Program-made: the position numbers and the translations under genes
In this document: positions 46,830-57,367 of the stretch, piece after piece
How the letters are laid out: each line of letters opens with the position of its first letter
Numbering within the stretch: position 1 is the first letter of the stretch
Assembly: GCA_028753945.1 (NCBI GenBank)
Contig: JAPNXP010000010.1
Location: 127,042-191,041, forward strand
DNA from: Hexactinellida sp. DTS-2022
Taxonomy: Eukaryota > Porifera > Hexactinellida
Length of the DNA stretch: 64,000 nucleotides
Direction of reading: 5' to 3'
Notes under the pieces: generated by a model
Told to the model about the DNA's origin: nothing
What the model saw: the letters and a program-made list of their open reading frames with translations, nothing else
Databases searched by the model: none

Positions 46830-47683
46830 GTGTGTATACAGATAAGTCTGTAGAGCCAGTTTAAATAGAAAGTGGTTAGCCTATACTGAGCTATACACTA
46901 TTTGATGGTCAAATGTAGGAAGTACTTCGTAATGAGCTTCTCCACACAAGGAACTTTCAACATTTCAAAGCATAATTTTTCTGGTGATTGCTCAGTATTT
47001 CCCGGTATTGTATGTATTAGAGATTTACCTTTCGGAGGCTGCCATCATGGTGCTTTCATATTTTATCCAGTGGAAGTTCAGCTTACTTTGGAGATGACTT
47101 AATTGCATTAGAATGCTAACATATTTGATCATACTTTTAAAAGGAACTTTTAGAATTCTGAACTCAGATCAAATTATCTGCAACCTTTTTATGCAAACAA
47201 TAGTTATAGATCATAATTCGCACAAAGGCTAATTTAATCATATTACGAAATATTATTCAACTTATGGACTTTAGTATATGCCGTAATTTTAATGAGTTAA
47301 TGTTCTAATCCTCCAACCTCCATTTATTATAAAGTACTGTCCCATCGCCTCCAATCCTAGCAGGGAATATCTAGGTGCAGCCAGGCATCGGTTTAGGTGC
47401 AAAAGTGCTCGCAGTGTGATTCGATTTAGGTGTCGAGTTGGCACTTAATTTGATGCCGGGTGTATGGCCAGATTTTCTGGCCCAAAAATGCTTGGATAAA
47501 CCCCTGTTTGGGTTCTGCAAAAATACAAATAATGCCTGATCATTGAATTATACCGATCATGTATTATAGCTAACACCTTTAGGGTGCCGTAAAAATTACC
47601 TCCATAATAAAGTGCCGTCCAGAAAACCCTAGTTGATACCCCCTGGTCCTTAGTAATTCGATAGCCATAGCCCATATAGTAGG
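46830..47683. promoter_or_regulatory. Divergent intergenic region, ADF-H/Rab and PSMD14
   Basis: 854 bp between divergent start codons. It must contain both promoters. Short open frames on both strands here show no family similarity. No core promoter motif or repeat is convincing. Confidence 0.4.
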
Positions 47684-48955
47684 ATGGAGAGTCTGTTCCA
47701 GTTGGGTCGCCGCATGCCCGGGCTGATGCCGGGACAGCAGGACGGACCTACCATGGACACCTCGGAGCAGGTGTACATCTCCTCTCTCGCTCTGCTGAAG
47801 ATGCTCAAGCACGGGAGGGCGGGCGTGCCTATGGAGGTCATGGGACTCATGTTAGGTGAGAGATTCCGCGATTTTATATATTAATATACTACCAATTTAC
47901 ATCGGTTGTACTCAAAGTTGTCGTTTTGACAAATTATTTCAAATGATTTGGTTTGAATTGATTTGGTTGTACTTATAATCAACTCTCTCGCTTTAGGAGA
48001 CTTCGTTGACGACTACACAGTTAAAGTCATAGACGTGTTCGCGATGCCGCAGTCCGGCACGGGGGTTAGCGTCGAGGCTGTGGACCCCGTCTTCCAGGCC
48101 AAGATGCTGGACATGCTCAAGCAGACCGGCCGTCCGGAGATGGTGGTGGGGTGGTACCACTCGCATCCGGGGTTCGGCTGCTGGCTCTCGGGCGTGGACA
48201 TAAACACGCAGCAGAGCTTCGAGGCCCTCACGAGTCGAGCGGTAGCTGTTGTCGTAGACCCGATTCAGAGCGTGAAGGGGAAAGTCGTCATCGACGCATT
48301 TAGACTTATCGGCACGGCCGCGCTGGCACCCACGCAGGAATCCAGACAGACCACCTCAAATATAGGTACTCTAGATGTTAGTAATATGTATAACCTCGTT
48401 AGAACCAACACTATTTCACCCCCCTTCAAACCCTTTAAATACAAATGATATTTGTTAGTACGAATTCTGGATAAGGAGAACACATTTTACGGTCCCCTTG
48501 TGTTCGTATTAGCGATGGTCTACTGTATTAGCTAATAAGTAGCATTGTAATGAGCTCAGTATTTCCTAGGCCATCTACAGAAGCCGTCTATACAAGCAGT
48601 TATCCATGGTCTCGGGAGACACTACTACTCCATGCCCATAAACTACAAGAAGAACGAGCTGGAACAGAAGATGCTCATGAACCTGCACAAGAAGACCTGG
48701 ATGGAGGGCCTCAAGCTGGCCGAGTTCAAGGAGCACGCGGAGGGTAATGAGAAGATTGTGTGTGAGATGCTCGAGCTGGCGAAGGCGTATAACAAGGCAG
48801 TGGTAGAGGAGGACAAGATGACCGCGGAACAGCTGGCTATTAAAAACGTAGGGAAACAGGATCCGAAGCGGCACTTGGAAGAGAAAGTAGATTTAACTCT
48901 GACCTCTAATATAATCCAGTCGCTAGGCACTATGCTAAGTACGATTGTGTTCTAG
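47684..48955 (+). CDS. PSMD14: 26S proteasome deubiquitinase Rpn11/PSMD14
   Basis: JAMM metalloprotease of the proteasome lid that removes ubiquitin chains from substrates. Three exons, 47684-47855, 47997-48365 and 48570-48955, splice in phase to 308 residues (human 310). Conserved landmarks: [20 protein letters not shown], the zinc site [20 protein letters not shown] (H-x-H and Asp), [19 protein letters not shown], and C-terminal [20 protein letters not shown]. The start [13 protein letters not shown] is close to the family's MDRLLRLGGGMPG. Near-complete identity to known orthologues makes this one of the surest calls. Intron 2 carries a degraded MITE. Confidence 0.98.
48390..48525. repeat. 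Degraded MITE, CAGTAGAACCTCGTTA family
   Basis: In PSMD14 intron 2. The left end is eroded (AACCTCGTTAGAACCAACAC). The interior matches the ANKAR intron 1 and 17302 copies (TTCAAACCCTTTAAATACAAATGAT). The right end ATTAGCGATGGTCTACTG is followed by TA. Confidence 0.7.
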
Positions 48956-49119
48956 TTTACATTTGACAGCTCTGAGACACTGAGTCATTGTAGTCATTGT
49001 ATAGGAGATAATTAATGAGATAATTAACAGATCAATAGAACTGATTTTCAAAAACAAATCAATAAACCACTATTAAAGAGCGAATAAACTAAGTTTTAAT
49101 TATTTGTTTGTAAAGCAGC

Positions 49120-52100
49120 ATGTTTGTCAGTCAGCCGTCGCTACGAACAGACATGGAACGGGTTGCCGAGTCTCTAATAACCGCAGCCAGAAAAGCCAGT
49201 CACTACTTCGAGAAGTTAGATCGCTCCGCACTTCACGCGTCTGCATACCATCGACACGCTGACTGGTTGCTAGGGGAGTTTGACCCGAGCCCTCCTCAAG
49301 AGAAGCTCTTGCATCCCTTCCCTACCCTCTCCACCAACCAGTACGTAGACCTCATACTCGGGTTCAAAGTTCCCAACGGAAATACAACTCCCTTCAAGCT
49401 CCCCAACTTATCACAGATACATCACATTATCAGAGAGATGACAATTGGAATTTATATTTTCCAACAGACCCCACAACTGTCATTTGTTGCCAACCATGAT
49501 GGTAAGTTAAAACCTCGCTAATACGAACACGGTTAATACGTACACTATTCAGTCCCCTTCAAAGCCTTTTCAATACAAATGATACAGGTTAAAAATATGA
49601 ATTTCTGTTAAGGATTACACCATTTTGACGGTCTCTTGGTGTATGTATTAACGAGGTTCTACTGTGTTTAATAAATAGCATTTAGGTAGCACGACTGTGA
49701 GAGTAACACCTGCCTACAACAACACACTAGTTGGTAAGACTCTGATCTCTCTCGGGTACGCGGTCATTTCTCTGCTGAACAGATTCGAGTTTGACATCGA
49801 CAAGCAGTCAGGCCTCTCTGAGAACTGGCGAACCCTCTTCAAGCAGTCACAAACTCCCTCTCATATACGGTATTATACATCACAACATACTTATACTAAT
49901 TATAAAACTTTATTTTATATGAGATAAATTCAGATAATTTATATATTACTATGAGGTTTTGAATTGAATTTCTATTAATTATTTGTGAAAACTGAACTCT
50001 AGTGAGCTGAGCTCTATATAATTATCTTATTTTATATTGCGATTAATAGCCGGGCGGATTCAATCCAATTGATGGGAGAACAGATCCAGGATACGTACGC
50101 TAAGATGGGGATGGTACATCTGCCAAAGGAACCAGCGTATGTTGACGGGAACACCCGCATGAGGGAAGAGAGGAACAGACTACTGGAGGCTGGTGAGATA
50201 TGCTATAGTTAATTATTTAATTTATATTGTACAATTAAGATACATTATTACAAATTAATACATTAAATGTTTATTAGGGCTGTTATTGTACAAGTAATAA
50301 AATGTTTATTTAGGACTGTTGGATTTGGAGAAATTGAAACTCCCCAACCGCAATGACCCGCCTAATTTCGCGTTTTCAGAGGAGGCAGCTAGGAAGCAGA
50401 CATTCCTTCTTCACATCGATTCTCTTATTCCGCACGTGGTGGGTCGGCTCCACTCAGTTAAATTCAATGTAAGTTAAATCCTGCGTTAATCAAGCATCAA
50501 CTCGGAGTGAGTAGAATTGCACTGGTTTGTCTTCCTTTCTGCTAACGCACACCAAAGCGTGGGTCTCGTCGTGTACACATAAACCAGTCGGGGACCTAAA
50601 CACGCCTCCACTCTTGCCTATAACGTTGAGTAGTTTCCCTTTCTTTGAAAACACTTTAATCACATCGTTTTCATAATCGCTAATAACTAAGTATTCGCTC
50701 AGATATACGTCAAGGAATATCGGATTAAGGACATCGCCCTCCTTCTTATTGGTTAGTATTGTCCTGATAATACGGCCAGTGTCGAGGTTTAATATTTTAA
50801 CACATTTTGTTCCTCCGTCCAACACTACTAGAGTTGTATCGTTAATTAGTTTCAAATCTTTCGGTAGTTCTAATTTTCCGAAAGTTATCGTTATTATTTG
50901 TGGAATAAATTCCATTGTAAATAGAGTTACGTTGGAATTGAAACAGTCACATACGAATACACTTCCATCCCCAGCCAAAGTTAATCCAGTAGGAATATCT
51001 AGGCATTTCCCACCCTGGCAGGTTTTCCCATCAAATCGTGTTACGAAATTCCCTCCTAAACTGAATACTGAAACTGTAGACCGAAACTCTTCAGTCACGA
51101 ATACTTTTTCGGAGGTGACAACAATTCCGCGAGCTCCTCTCAGCACATAACTGTGTTTCCTTGGAAACTGGAATAAGTACTCTCCCTCTTGACTGTAGAT
51201 AACTACCTTACGATTCCCTTCATCTACAATATACACGTTATTGGTTGTCGGCTCAATCGCTACCCCCTGTGGGGATTTGAAGTTGGATTCCTCAGTTCCT
51301 ATCTTGCCTGCACACTTCTCGAATTCATAGCTTATCTGGCTCATTGTATATTGTATATAACGGGGTATAACAATATAGCTACATTTATTTATACGTTAGC
51401 TAGCGTACTATTTTTAGATACTTGTAATATTACTTCAGCAAAAACGGTATTTAAATTTTCATTTTTTAGAGAATTGTGATAAATACACTGATAATGCATT
51501 ATTTTATACTACTAACTTGTACTGTTCAAAAACGCAATAAAAATCGGGGGTCATCGGGTGTCGAAAATTGACCGGTGTATCACCATAAATTAATAATACG
51601 AGTTCGCTGTTTGAGCAAAAACGGATACCGTGTGTATTTAAATTAATACGAGTACGCTGTGTGCTAGGATAACGTGCTGCTGAGCTCTGCGGAGGTGGAG
51701 ATTGGGGTTAAGCATCTCCAGCTGGAGAACCTGTCTGAGGTGGACCACAGACGGATCCACTGCTACCTGCAGGCCCAGAGAGAGTACCTGGCCAAACACC
51801 TCTTCTCCGAGCCCAAGAACTCAATGGATCTAGCGCTGTTCAAGATAATTGTGTTTCTTATCCCTCTATTCGTAGTCCTGAAACGCAAAGGTATAAATAA
51901 TATTTGCAATCCAATACAGTAGGCGTAGTACAGTGAACTCCCGTTATAACGAAGTCGGATATAACGAAATACCCGCTATAACGAAATGGAAATTTCCCCA
52001 AGAGCACTAAATGCATTAATTATTATCCGCTTATAACGAAGGAATTTACAGGTCCCAAGCACATCGTTATACACTTGACTGTAATTTGATAACTTGTGTT

Positions 52101-55100
52101 ATTAAGGTAAGATTCCTCACGAGCCGTCTCTGCTGGAAAAGCTAGAGAAAGACACGTACACGACGGAGAAGCAGTTCTGTCCCATTCTCCCGAGCCTGGG
52201 CTCTCGCTGGCACCCGCAGAAGCTCTCTAAGCTGAGTGGCGCCAGGTGCGACATAGACATCATGAAGCAGAGCATGGAGATGTCCCCGATTAGCGAGGAC
52301 TCCGATATCTCCGCCGATGCTCTGGGACAGCTGCCCGCCCTGATCGAGAGGGAGGAGAAGAAGAAGAGAGCCTACCTCGCCGAGTGCGAGAACGGAGAGA
52401 GCTGCTATTTCTTCAAACTAACCTTTGAAGATTTCTACGCTGTCTCGCCTAAAATCCCAAGGTTAGGAGCTACCTTATTTATACAGTCAACTCCCGTTAT
52501 AACCAAATCAGATATAACGAAGTACCTGCTTATAACGACCGTTACAACAAAATCAGCTTGTAATGAACTCTTTTAATTAAGATCGAACTCCGCTTATGAC
52601 GAAATGAAACTACGGTCCCGAGCACTTCGTTGACTGTAATTAAAACAATTATTTAATTATTATGCATTAGATGGGTGCACGCGTTTAAAGACGAGTTGCG
52701 TAACAAAGGGGACATGCTAAAGTCCTCAGACCGCTTCTCCGAGACTCGCATTCAGGACCTCCTGCGACTCCGTCTGGGCTCCAAAGAGGTGTCGAGACTT
52801 AAAACAAACCCATCTCAGCTCCGTAAGCTCAGCGAAGTCGGAGATCTCATCGCCTTCCACACACTCGCCTCCCGCTCCACCAAAACCTACATGCAGAAGC
52901 CAGGAGCCGACGGGAACAATCTGTTGCACCTCTCCTGTCTCTATGGGCACGCCCAGGTTGTCGTAAGCTTAATGCGAATGGGCTGTGACGTCAACCAACC
53001 CAACGAGTTCAACTCTAGCGAGGGCACCAGTCCCCTGTCGATAGCGGCGGGGTCGGGACACATCGAGATAGTCGCGGCTCTCGTCACGCACGGGGCCGAC
53101 CCTGCTCACCTGGACTACAAAGGTAAGCAATAGGAATGTAGGACATCTTGTCTAGGGAAATTTCGTCCGACGAAAATATCGTAATTTAAACAATTAAATA
53201 GTCTACAAGACACAGTATGAAGATCTAATTTAAGGTTTGAAAATATTCACTACTACCTGCTACCATTTAATTAATTAAAATATTATTATAAGTGTACATA
53301 GAAATTTTAGAGACGAAATTTCCGGTACGAAATTGAATGGACGAGATATCCCCATACGGACTAATGAGTACCGACTATGCATCTAGGATGGATGCCACTG
53401 CACTACGCTGCCTACAACAACTACCAGTACGTGGTGCGGTACCTAGTGCTTCGCAACCCGGACTCACTTAACAGCGTAACCAGGGATAGCGAGGAATGCT
53501 CTCCCTTGCTGCTGGCCATTCAAGCAGGAGCTCTCTGCACCGTGAAACAGCTGTTGAGGCTGGGAGCATGCATAGAGCTGGTGGTGAGAGGCAGATACAC
53601 ACTGGTGCAGTGGACAGCTATAAACTGCCACATAAACATACTCAGGTACTTCATAGAGCTGAAGAGAGGGGACATTCCAGTGTGGCAGACTCTCACTCTT
53701 ATGCTGAAATCGGACGCCATTCAAGAGGTGAGATTATACTCTCCACATTCCACCAAATTAATTTGTGATTTAGGCGTATAAAAATAGGATCAAACCAGGA
53801 TTAGGAATAAGTTCAGTATAATATTCTTATAACCGATGTTCTTATAACTGATGTTCTTATACCCGATGTTCTTATAACCGGCATGTTCTTATACCGGCAT
53901 CTACTGAGTGCATTTGTAGATAGAGTGTGCCGCCCGGATGCTAGACCCACTCTCCAAGGTGTCGGACGAATACTTCCAGGAGCTCAACGAGGCGGGGGCC
54001 GTAGAGGCTCTGGTGTCGCTCCTTGGCAAGGGGGAGGAGCTACAGTACCTCAGCACCCTGGTGCTACAGAACATAAGCGCTCAGTCCCTGGTTAAGAAGG
54101 CGCTGGGGTCTGCACAGGTGATATCTAGTCTGACGTCACTGCTGGGCAGTCAAGGCGTGGGAGAGAAGCTGCAGTGGAGAATAGTGGTTATCCTTACGGA
54201 TCTGGTTACTGTGTCAGCCAGCGAGGCGACAGACAGAAGCGCGGTGCGCGAGTACCAAGACATAATACGGTCCCACGGGGCCATCTCGCACATAGTAGCC
54301 AACCTCCTGTCCGCATCGTACGACCTGAGGATAAACGCCTGCTACTGCCTATGCCAGCTGGCGAAGATGAATACTAAGAGCCAGGGAGAGATAGTTAAGA
54401 CCGAAGCACTCCCTAGGCTGGTCTCGCTGTTGGACAACCAGCCGCATGACATCAAGGTGGCGGCAGCGATGGCGATAGCCTCTATTGTAGAGGAGAGCGG
54501 GGACAACCAGATACTGGTGCTCGGGACCGGGGCAGTGGACCGACTTGTTAGTCTGCTATTCTCGGATGTCGGGATGGTGCATAACTCCGCTGCACAGGCT
54601 ATAGAGAATATAGCCAGCAAGAACCAGCGGTGCCAGGATATCATACTAGCCAATGGGAAGTCCAAGGCTGGGCTGGCACGTCTCTTGAAGATGAAAGAGA
54701 ACCAAACTAAAATATGTGGTCTGTTCGCACTCTACGCGATTGCTGGCTCCAAAATCGATACAAAGAAAGTAGTCGCGAATTTCATAACTATCCCAATGCT
54801 AGCAGACATGATTGAGCTTGGAGACCTGAAGCTTGAATTGGTTTGTGCCGACGCTCTCAACGCACTGGCTACTGGACAGTCTAACAATGCTTGTCGTATT
54901 TACAAGGAGTCCGGTGTGTTGCCGGTTTTTCGCACGCTCCATAAGGCTATTCGCGAGTATACGCACAGCCAGGGGGAGCTTGACACCGTGAGAGAGCGCA
55001 TTATCCACCTGACAGATACGGTGTACTCGTTTCTGCTGGGCCAGGCCCTGGCGCCTAACGTGGAGGTGCAGAATGCTTTCCATGAGAACAACAACGTGCA

Positions 55101-56223
55101 TTCTCTGCTGAATCTGGTGTCTGTTACGGATCCCCTCCTGAGGGCCAAGGCCTGGCTGTGCTTGGCAGCATACATGCGAGAGAACCATAAGGTGTTTCGT
55201 AACCTGAAGAAGGGTGTTCTGTTTAACTTGGAGCAGAGCGGGCACCAGCTGCAACTGAATGACTTGTTGGACCTCGTCGAGTCCGACCTTTGTGATGCGA
55301 GAATAATTTCTATATTAAGCCTCGCTCTGTTCGTGTTCAAGAATAAGCCACTCGAGAAATTCATCTCGCGTCGCTACAAAATCGCTCTTTCCTATGAGGA
55401 GTTCACAACGTTGAAGGTCGATTACGCTCAATCTTTCAATTTATGTGTAATCATATTTGCACAGATTGTTCTCGCGGCTTTTTTCAAAGACATTTCATCC
55501 GCAGATGCGGTTATTAACGGCATTAAGGAGCTAATCCACCTTCTATCCGACCCCAGTGAGCTCGTTATAATCGGCTCATTGGATTTCCTGGCTGCCCTCT
55601 GCCGCACGACGGAGGGAATCCCCGCGGCGATTATCGGCGCGAATGGAATAGAGCACTGCTTCCGAAACCTCTTCCACCAGGCCAACAGCGTAGCCCGCAT
55701 GGCGGCTGTTGCTCTGGGGTACCTCACCTTTAACCCGACTGGCAGAAGAAACATCCTAACGGCATTCCGCTTAGACCCCTATCTCTGCTACATGTTCAAC
55801 AAACACTTCTCCGAAGGAGAGATCTGTAAGACGTTCAGGTACGAATGGGAGATGACTGCTACCAAGGGGCTCCCAGCTCTCAGCCTCGACGAGGAAATAC
55901 TAATGCGGAAATACAAAGAAGGGTTCCTGCCTCCTGCAAAGCGACTGTTGTGCAACAGACACATTGGGTCTAACTTAGTGTCGCATAACGATGTAGTTAC
56001 ACAGTGCAAGGACAGAAATTCTGATCTACAAACCCCGATCGACACTCACTTAGCGAAGCCAGCTAAAAGCTCGAAATTAGATAAGAACTCTATAGTGCGA
56101 AACGGGCCGCTAATGCAGAGGAAACTGGCCATGCTGGAGAACGCCAAACCCGCTAGGAACACAGTAGTCAGCAGCAAGAGATTATATGACTCTATCTACT
56201 TCGAAGACTCCATTCCACACTAA
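49120..56223 (+). CDS. ANKAR: ANKAR: ankyrin and armadillo repeat protein
   Basis: Large repeat scaffold. Nine exons join in phase: 49120-49501, 49686-49869, 50050-50192, 50314-50468, 51668-51890, 52107-52461, 52671-53122, 53387-53727, 53926-56223, giving about 1510 residues (human about 1434). A long N-terminal region of unknown fold (about 1-480) includes a hydrophobic stretch IIVFLIPLFVVL at the end of exon 5. Ankyrin repeats follow (about 560-740: DGNNLLHLSCLYGHAQVV, SPLSIAAGSGHIEIVAAL, MPLHYAAYNNYQYVVRYL). ARM repeats are encoded by the large last exon (about 755-1400: GAVEALVSLLGKGEELQY, INACYCLCQLAKM, VAAAMAIASIVEESGD). The tail is basic and disordered. Four introns carry MITEs and intron 4 carries a gene on the opposite strand. 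Confidence 0.9.
49508..49664. repeat. MITE, CAGTAGAACCTCGTTA family, ANKAR intron 1
   Basis: Left end eroded (AAACCTCGCTAATACGAACA), starting within a few bases of the splice donor. Right end GTATTAACGAGGTTCTACTG. The interior matches the PSMD14 copy. Confidence 0.78.
50490..51344 (-). CDS. NHL-repeat beta-propeller protein, nested antisense in ANKAR intron 4
   Basis: Intronless, 284 residues. Six NHL-type blades: SPQGVAIEPTTNNVYIVDEG, RGIVVTSEKVFVTEEF, IPTGLTLAGDGSVFVCDCFN, and C-terminal FRSPTGLCVHDE repeat the P-x-G-(I/L/V)-x(n)-V-(Y/F)-V-x-(D/E) pattern. There is no RING, B-box or other domain, so it is a stand-alone propeller and not a full TRIM-NHL protein. Partner and function are unknown. 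It lies wholly within ANKAR intron 4 (50469-51667) on the opposite strand; its stop codon is only about 21 bp from the ANKAR exon 4 donor. Confidence 0.78.
   Translation of the reverse strand: MSQISYEFEKCAGKIGTEESNFKSPQGVAIEPTTNNVYIVDEGNRKVVIYSQEGEYLFQFPRKHSYVLRGARGIVVTSEKVFVTEEFRSTVSVFSLGGNFVTRFDGKTCQGGKCLDIPTGLTLAGDGSVFVCDCFNSNVTLFTMEFIPQIITITFGKLELPKDLKLINDTTLVVLDGGTKCVKILNLDTGRIIRTILTNKKEGDVLNPIFLDVYLSEYLVISDYENDVIKVFSKKGKLLNVIGKSGGVFRSPTGLCVHDETHALVCVSRKEDKPVQFYSLRVDA
51931..52081. repeat. Inverted-repeat MITE, CAGT(G/C)AACTCCCGTTATAAC family, ANKAR intron 5
   Basis: A 151-bp element, TA on both sides. Left end CAGTGAACTCCCGTTATAAC; right end ACATCGTTATACACTTGACTG. The interior is rich in TATAACGAA repeats. 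It fills most of a 216-bp intron. Confidence 0.85.
52484..52636. repeat. Inverted-repeat MITE, CAGT(G/C)AACTCCCGTTATAAC family, ANKAR intron 6
   Basis: A 153-bp element, TA flanks. Left end CAGTCAACTCCCGTTATAAC; right end GCACTTCGTTGACTG. It is the sister copy of the element in the preceding intron, inserted in the same orientation. Confidence 0.85.
53813..53906. repeat. Rearranged MITE, CAGTGGATGCCGGTTATAAG family, ANKAR intron 8
   Basis: Four tandem copies of an approximately 17-bp GATGTTCTTATAACC motif, then the terminal GGCATCTACTG shared with the SRRM1 intron 1 element. The left half is missing or replaced by the tandem expansion. Confidence 0.65.
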
Positions 56224-56354
56224 CTACAATTCCATTATACGGACACAATAGTTTTTTAAGGTGTTGTTCATTTGTATTCGAAGCTATTTATTCTATTTAT
56301 TTACTAAATGTTAACTTGGCAGTTATTCCTTATTCCTATTTGCTACTAGCTTCG

Positions 56355-57272
56355 ATGGCGACTCAGGATCTAACTCTTCAGTCAGCTGATACCCACAACT
56401 CAGTTATTATCCGAATGAAGAGGAAGAGACAGGCCCCGCCCCTGGAATCCTTCTTTATAGAGTCGGAGTCAACTGAGAGGATTTTCATAAAACCTAAGCC
56501 GAAGAACAGTGGCGCACAGAGCAAAACTGTGTTTATTAGGGCAACCAGTATCGACCTGACTACTCCAACTGAAAGCTGCATTGATAGAGTGTTGGGACAC
56601 ACTTTAACTAATAATGATATTGGCGGACAGATGAAGAAACTTAAACTCGGAGATATGACAGAATCGCCCACTGATAACTCGAATAACACACCTAATTCTG
56701 TCCAAGTGTTTGACATAGTCCAGGACTCCGTTACAGACGAATACACCCTCCACCCCTGTGCTCCCACTCAGACAGATAACAGTCCTAAACCAGTCGTCAC
56801 TTGCAACGGAGAGGAGATGATTCGCGAGATCCTACCCAACGCCCCGCCCACGGTAGATAACACCTACGTATACGACCTATACTTCACGGAGGAAGCTGAC
56901 CTGTCTATGTTTGACGATCCCACTTCCATCCACATAAACCCTCTCGAGTACGATATTACCTGGGTAGACCCTATCACCAAGGCGCCGCACCAACACTATC
57001 TAGACGAATTCGACGACGATGAGCTCACAGACGACTCCAACGGAGAAAACCATGCCAGGAACGACTATCCCGAGCAGCCAGATTCAGACCCGGAGATAGG
57101 ATACAGCGCCAGGTATCAGCCTGACAGAGATTTATATCCAGACTATTGTCAATACAACCAAGAGGCGAATTATAATGACCCATGGGCCAGTGACCTTAGT
57201 ACGCACTACCTAAAGCAAGAAAAGGATCTCTACTACGATGACGATGAAGTTTTAAGAAGCGATGATGACTGA
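56355..57272 (+). CDS. SLC7A6OS: Iwr1/SLC7A6OS homologue (RNA polymerase II nuclear import)
   Basis: Adaptor that carries assembled RNA polymerase II into the nucleus. Intronless, 305 residues from the ATG at 56355. The N-terminal VIIRMKRKRQAPPLESFFIE is the family's basic, NLS-like start (RVKRKR). The central block YVYDLYFTEEADLSMF matches the Iwr1 core YVYDIYY. The C-terminus is acidic (DDDELTDDSNGENHARNDYP) and ends in DDD, as in the human protein with its ENNWRNEYP segment. Human SLC7A6OS is about 309 residues. The symbol follows the vertebrate gene, though the family name Iwr1 is more informative. Confidence 0.88.
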   Translation: MATQDLTLQSADTHNSVIIRMKRKRQAPPLESFFIESESTERIFIKPKPKNSGAQSKTVFIRATSIDLTTPTESCIDRVLGHTLTNNDIGGQMKKLKLGDMTESPTDNSNNTPNSVQVFDIVQDSVTDEYTLHPCAPTQTDNSPKPVVTCNGEEMIREILPNAPPTVDNTYVYDLYFTEEADLSMFDDPTSIHINPLEYDITWVDPITKAPHQHYLDEFDDDELTDDSNGENHARNDYPEQPDSDPEIGYSARYQPDRDLYPDYCQYNQEANYNDPWASDLSTHYLKQEKDLYYDDDEVLRSDDD

Positions 57273-57367
57273 GTATAGAACTAACTGTGTATGATATTAT
57301 TACCAATTAATGCATTCAATGTATAGATACAATAGCTGATATTCCTCTATCTCAGCCCAATTAGTGT

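Noticed and set aside
47445..47850. Overlapping minus-strand ORFs upstream of and across PSMD14 exon 1
   Set aside because: Partly antisense to a highly conserved exon; the rest shows no coding features.
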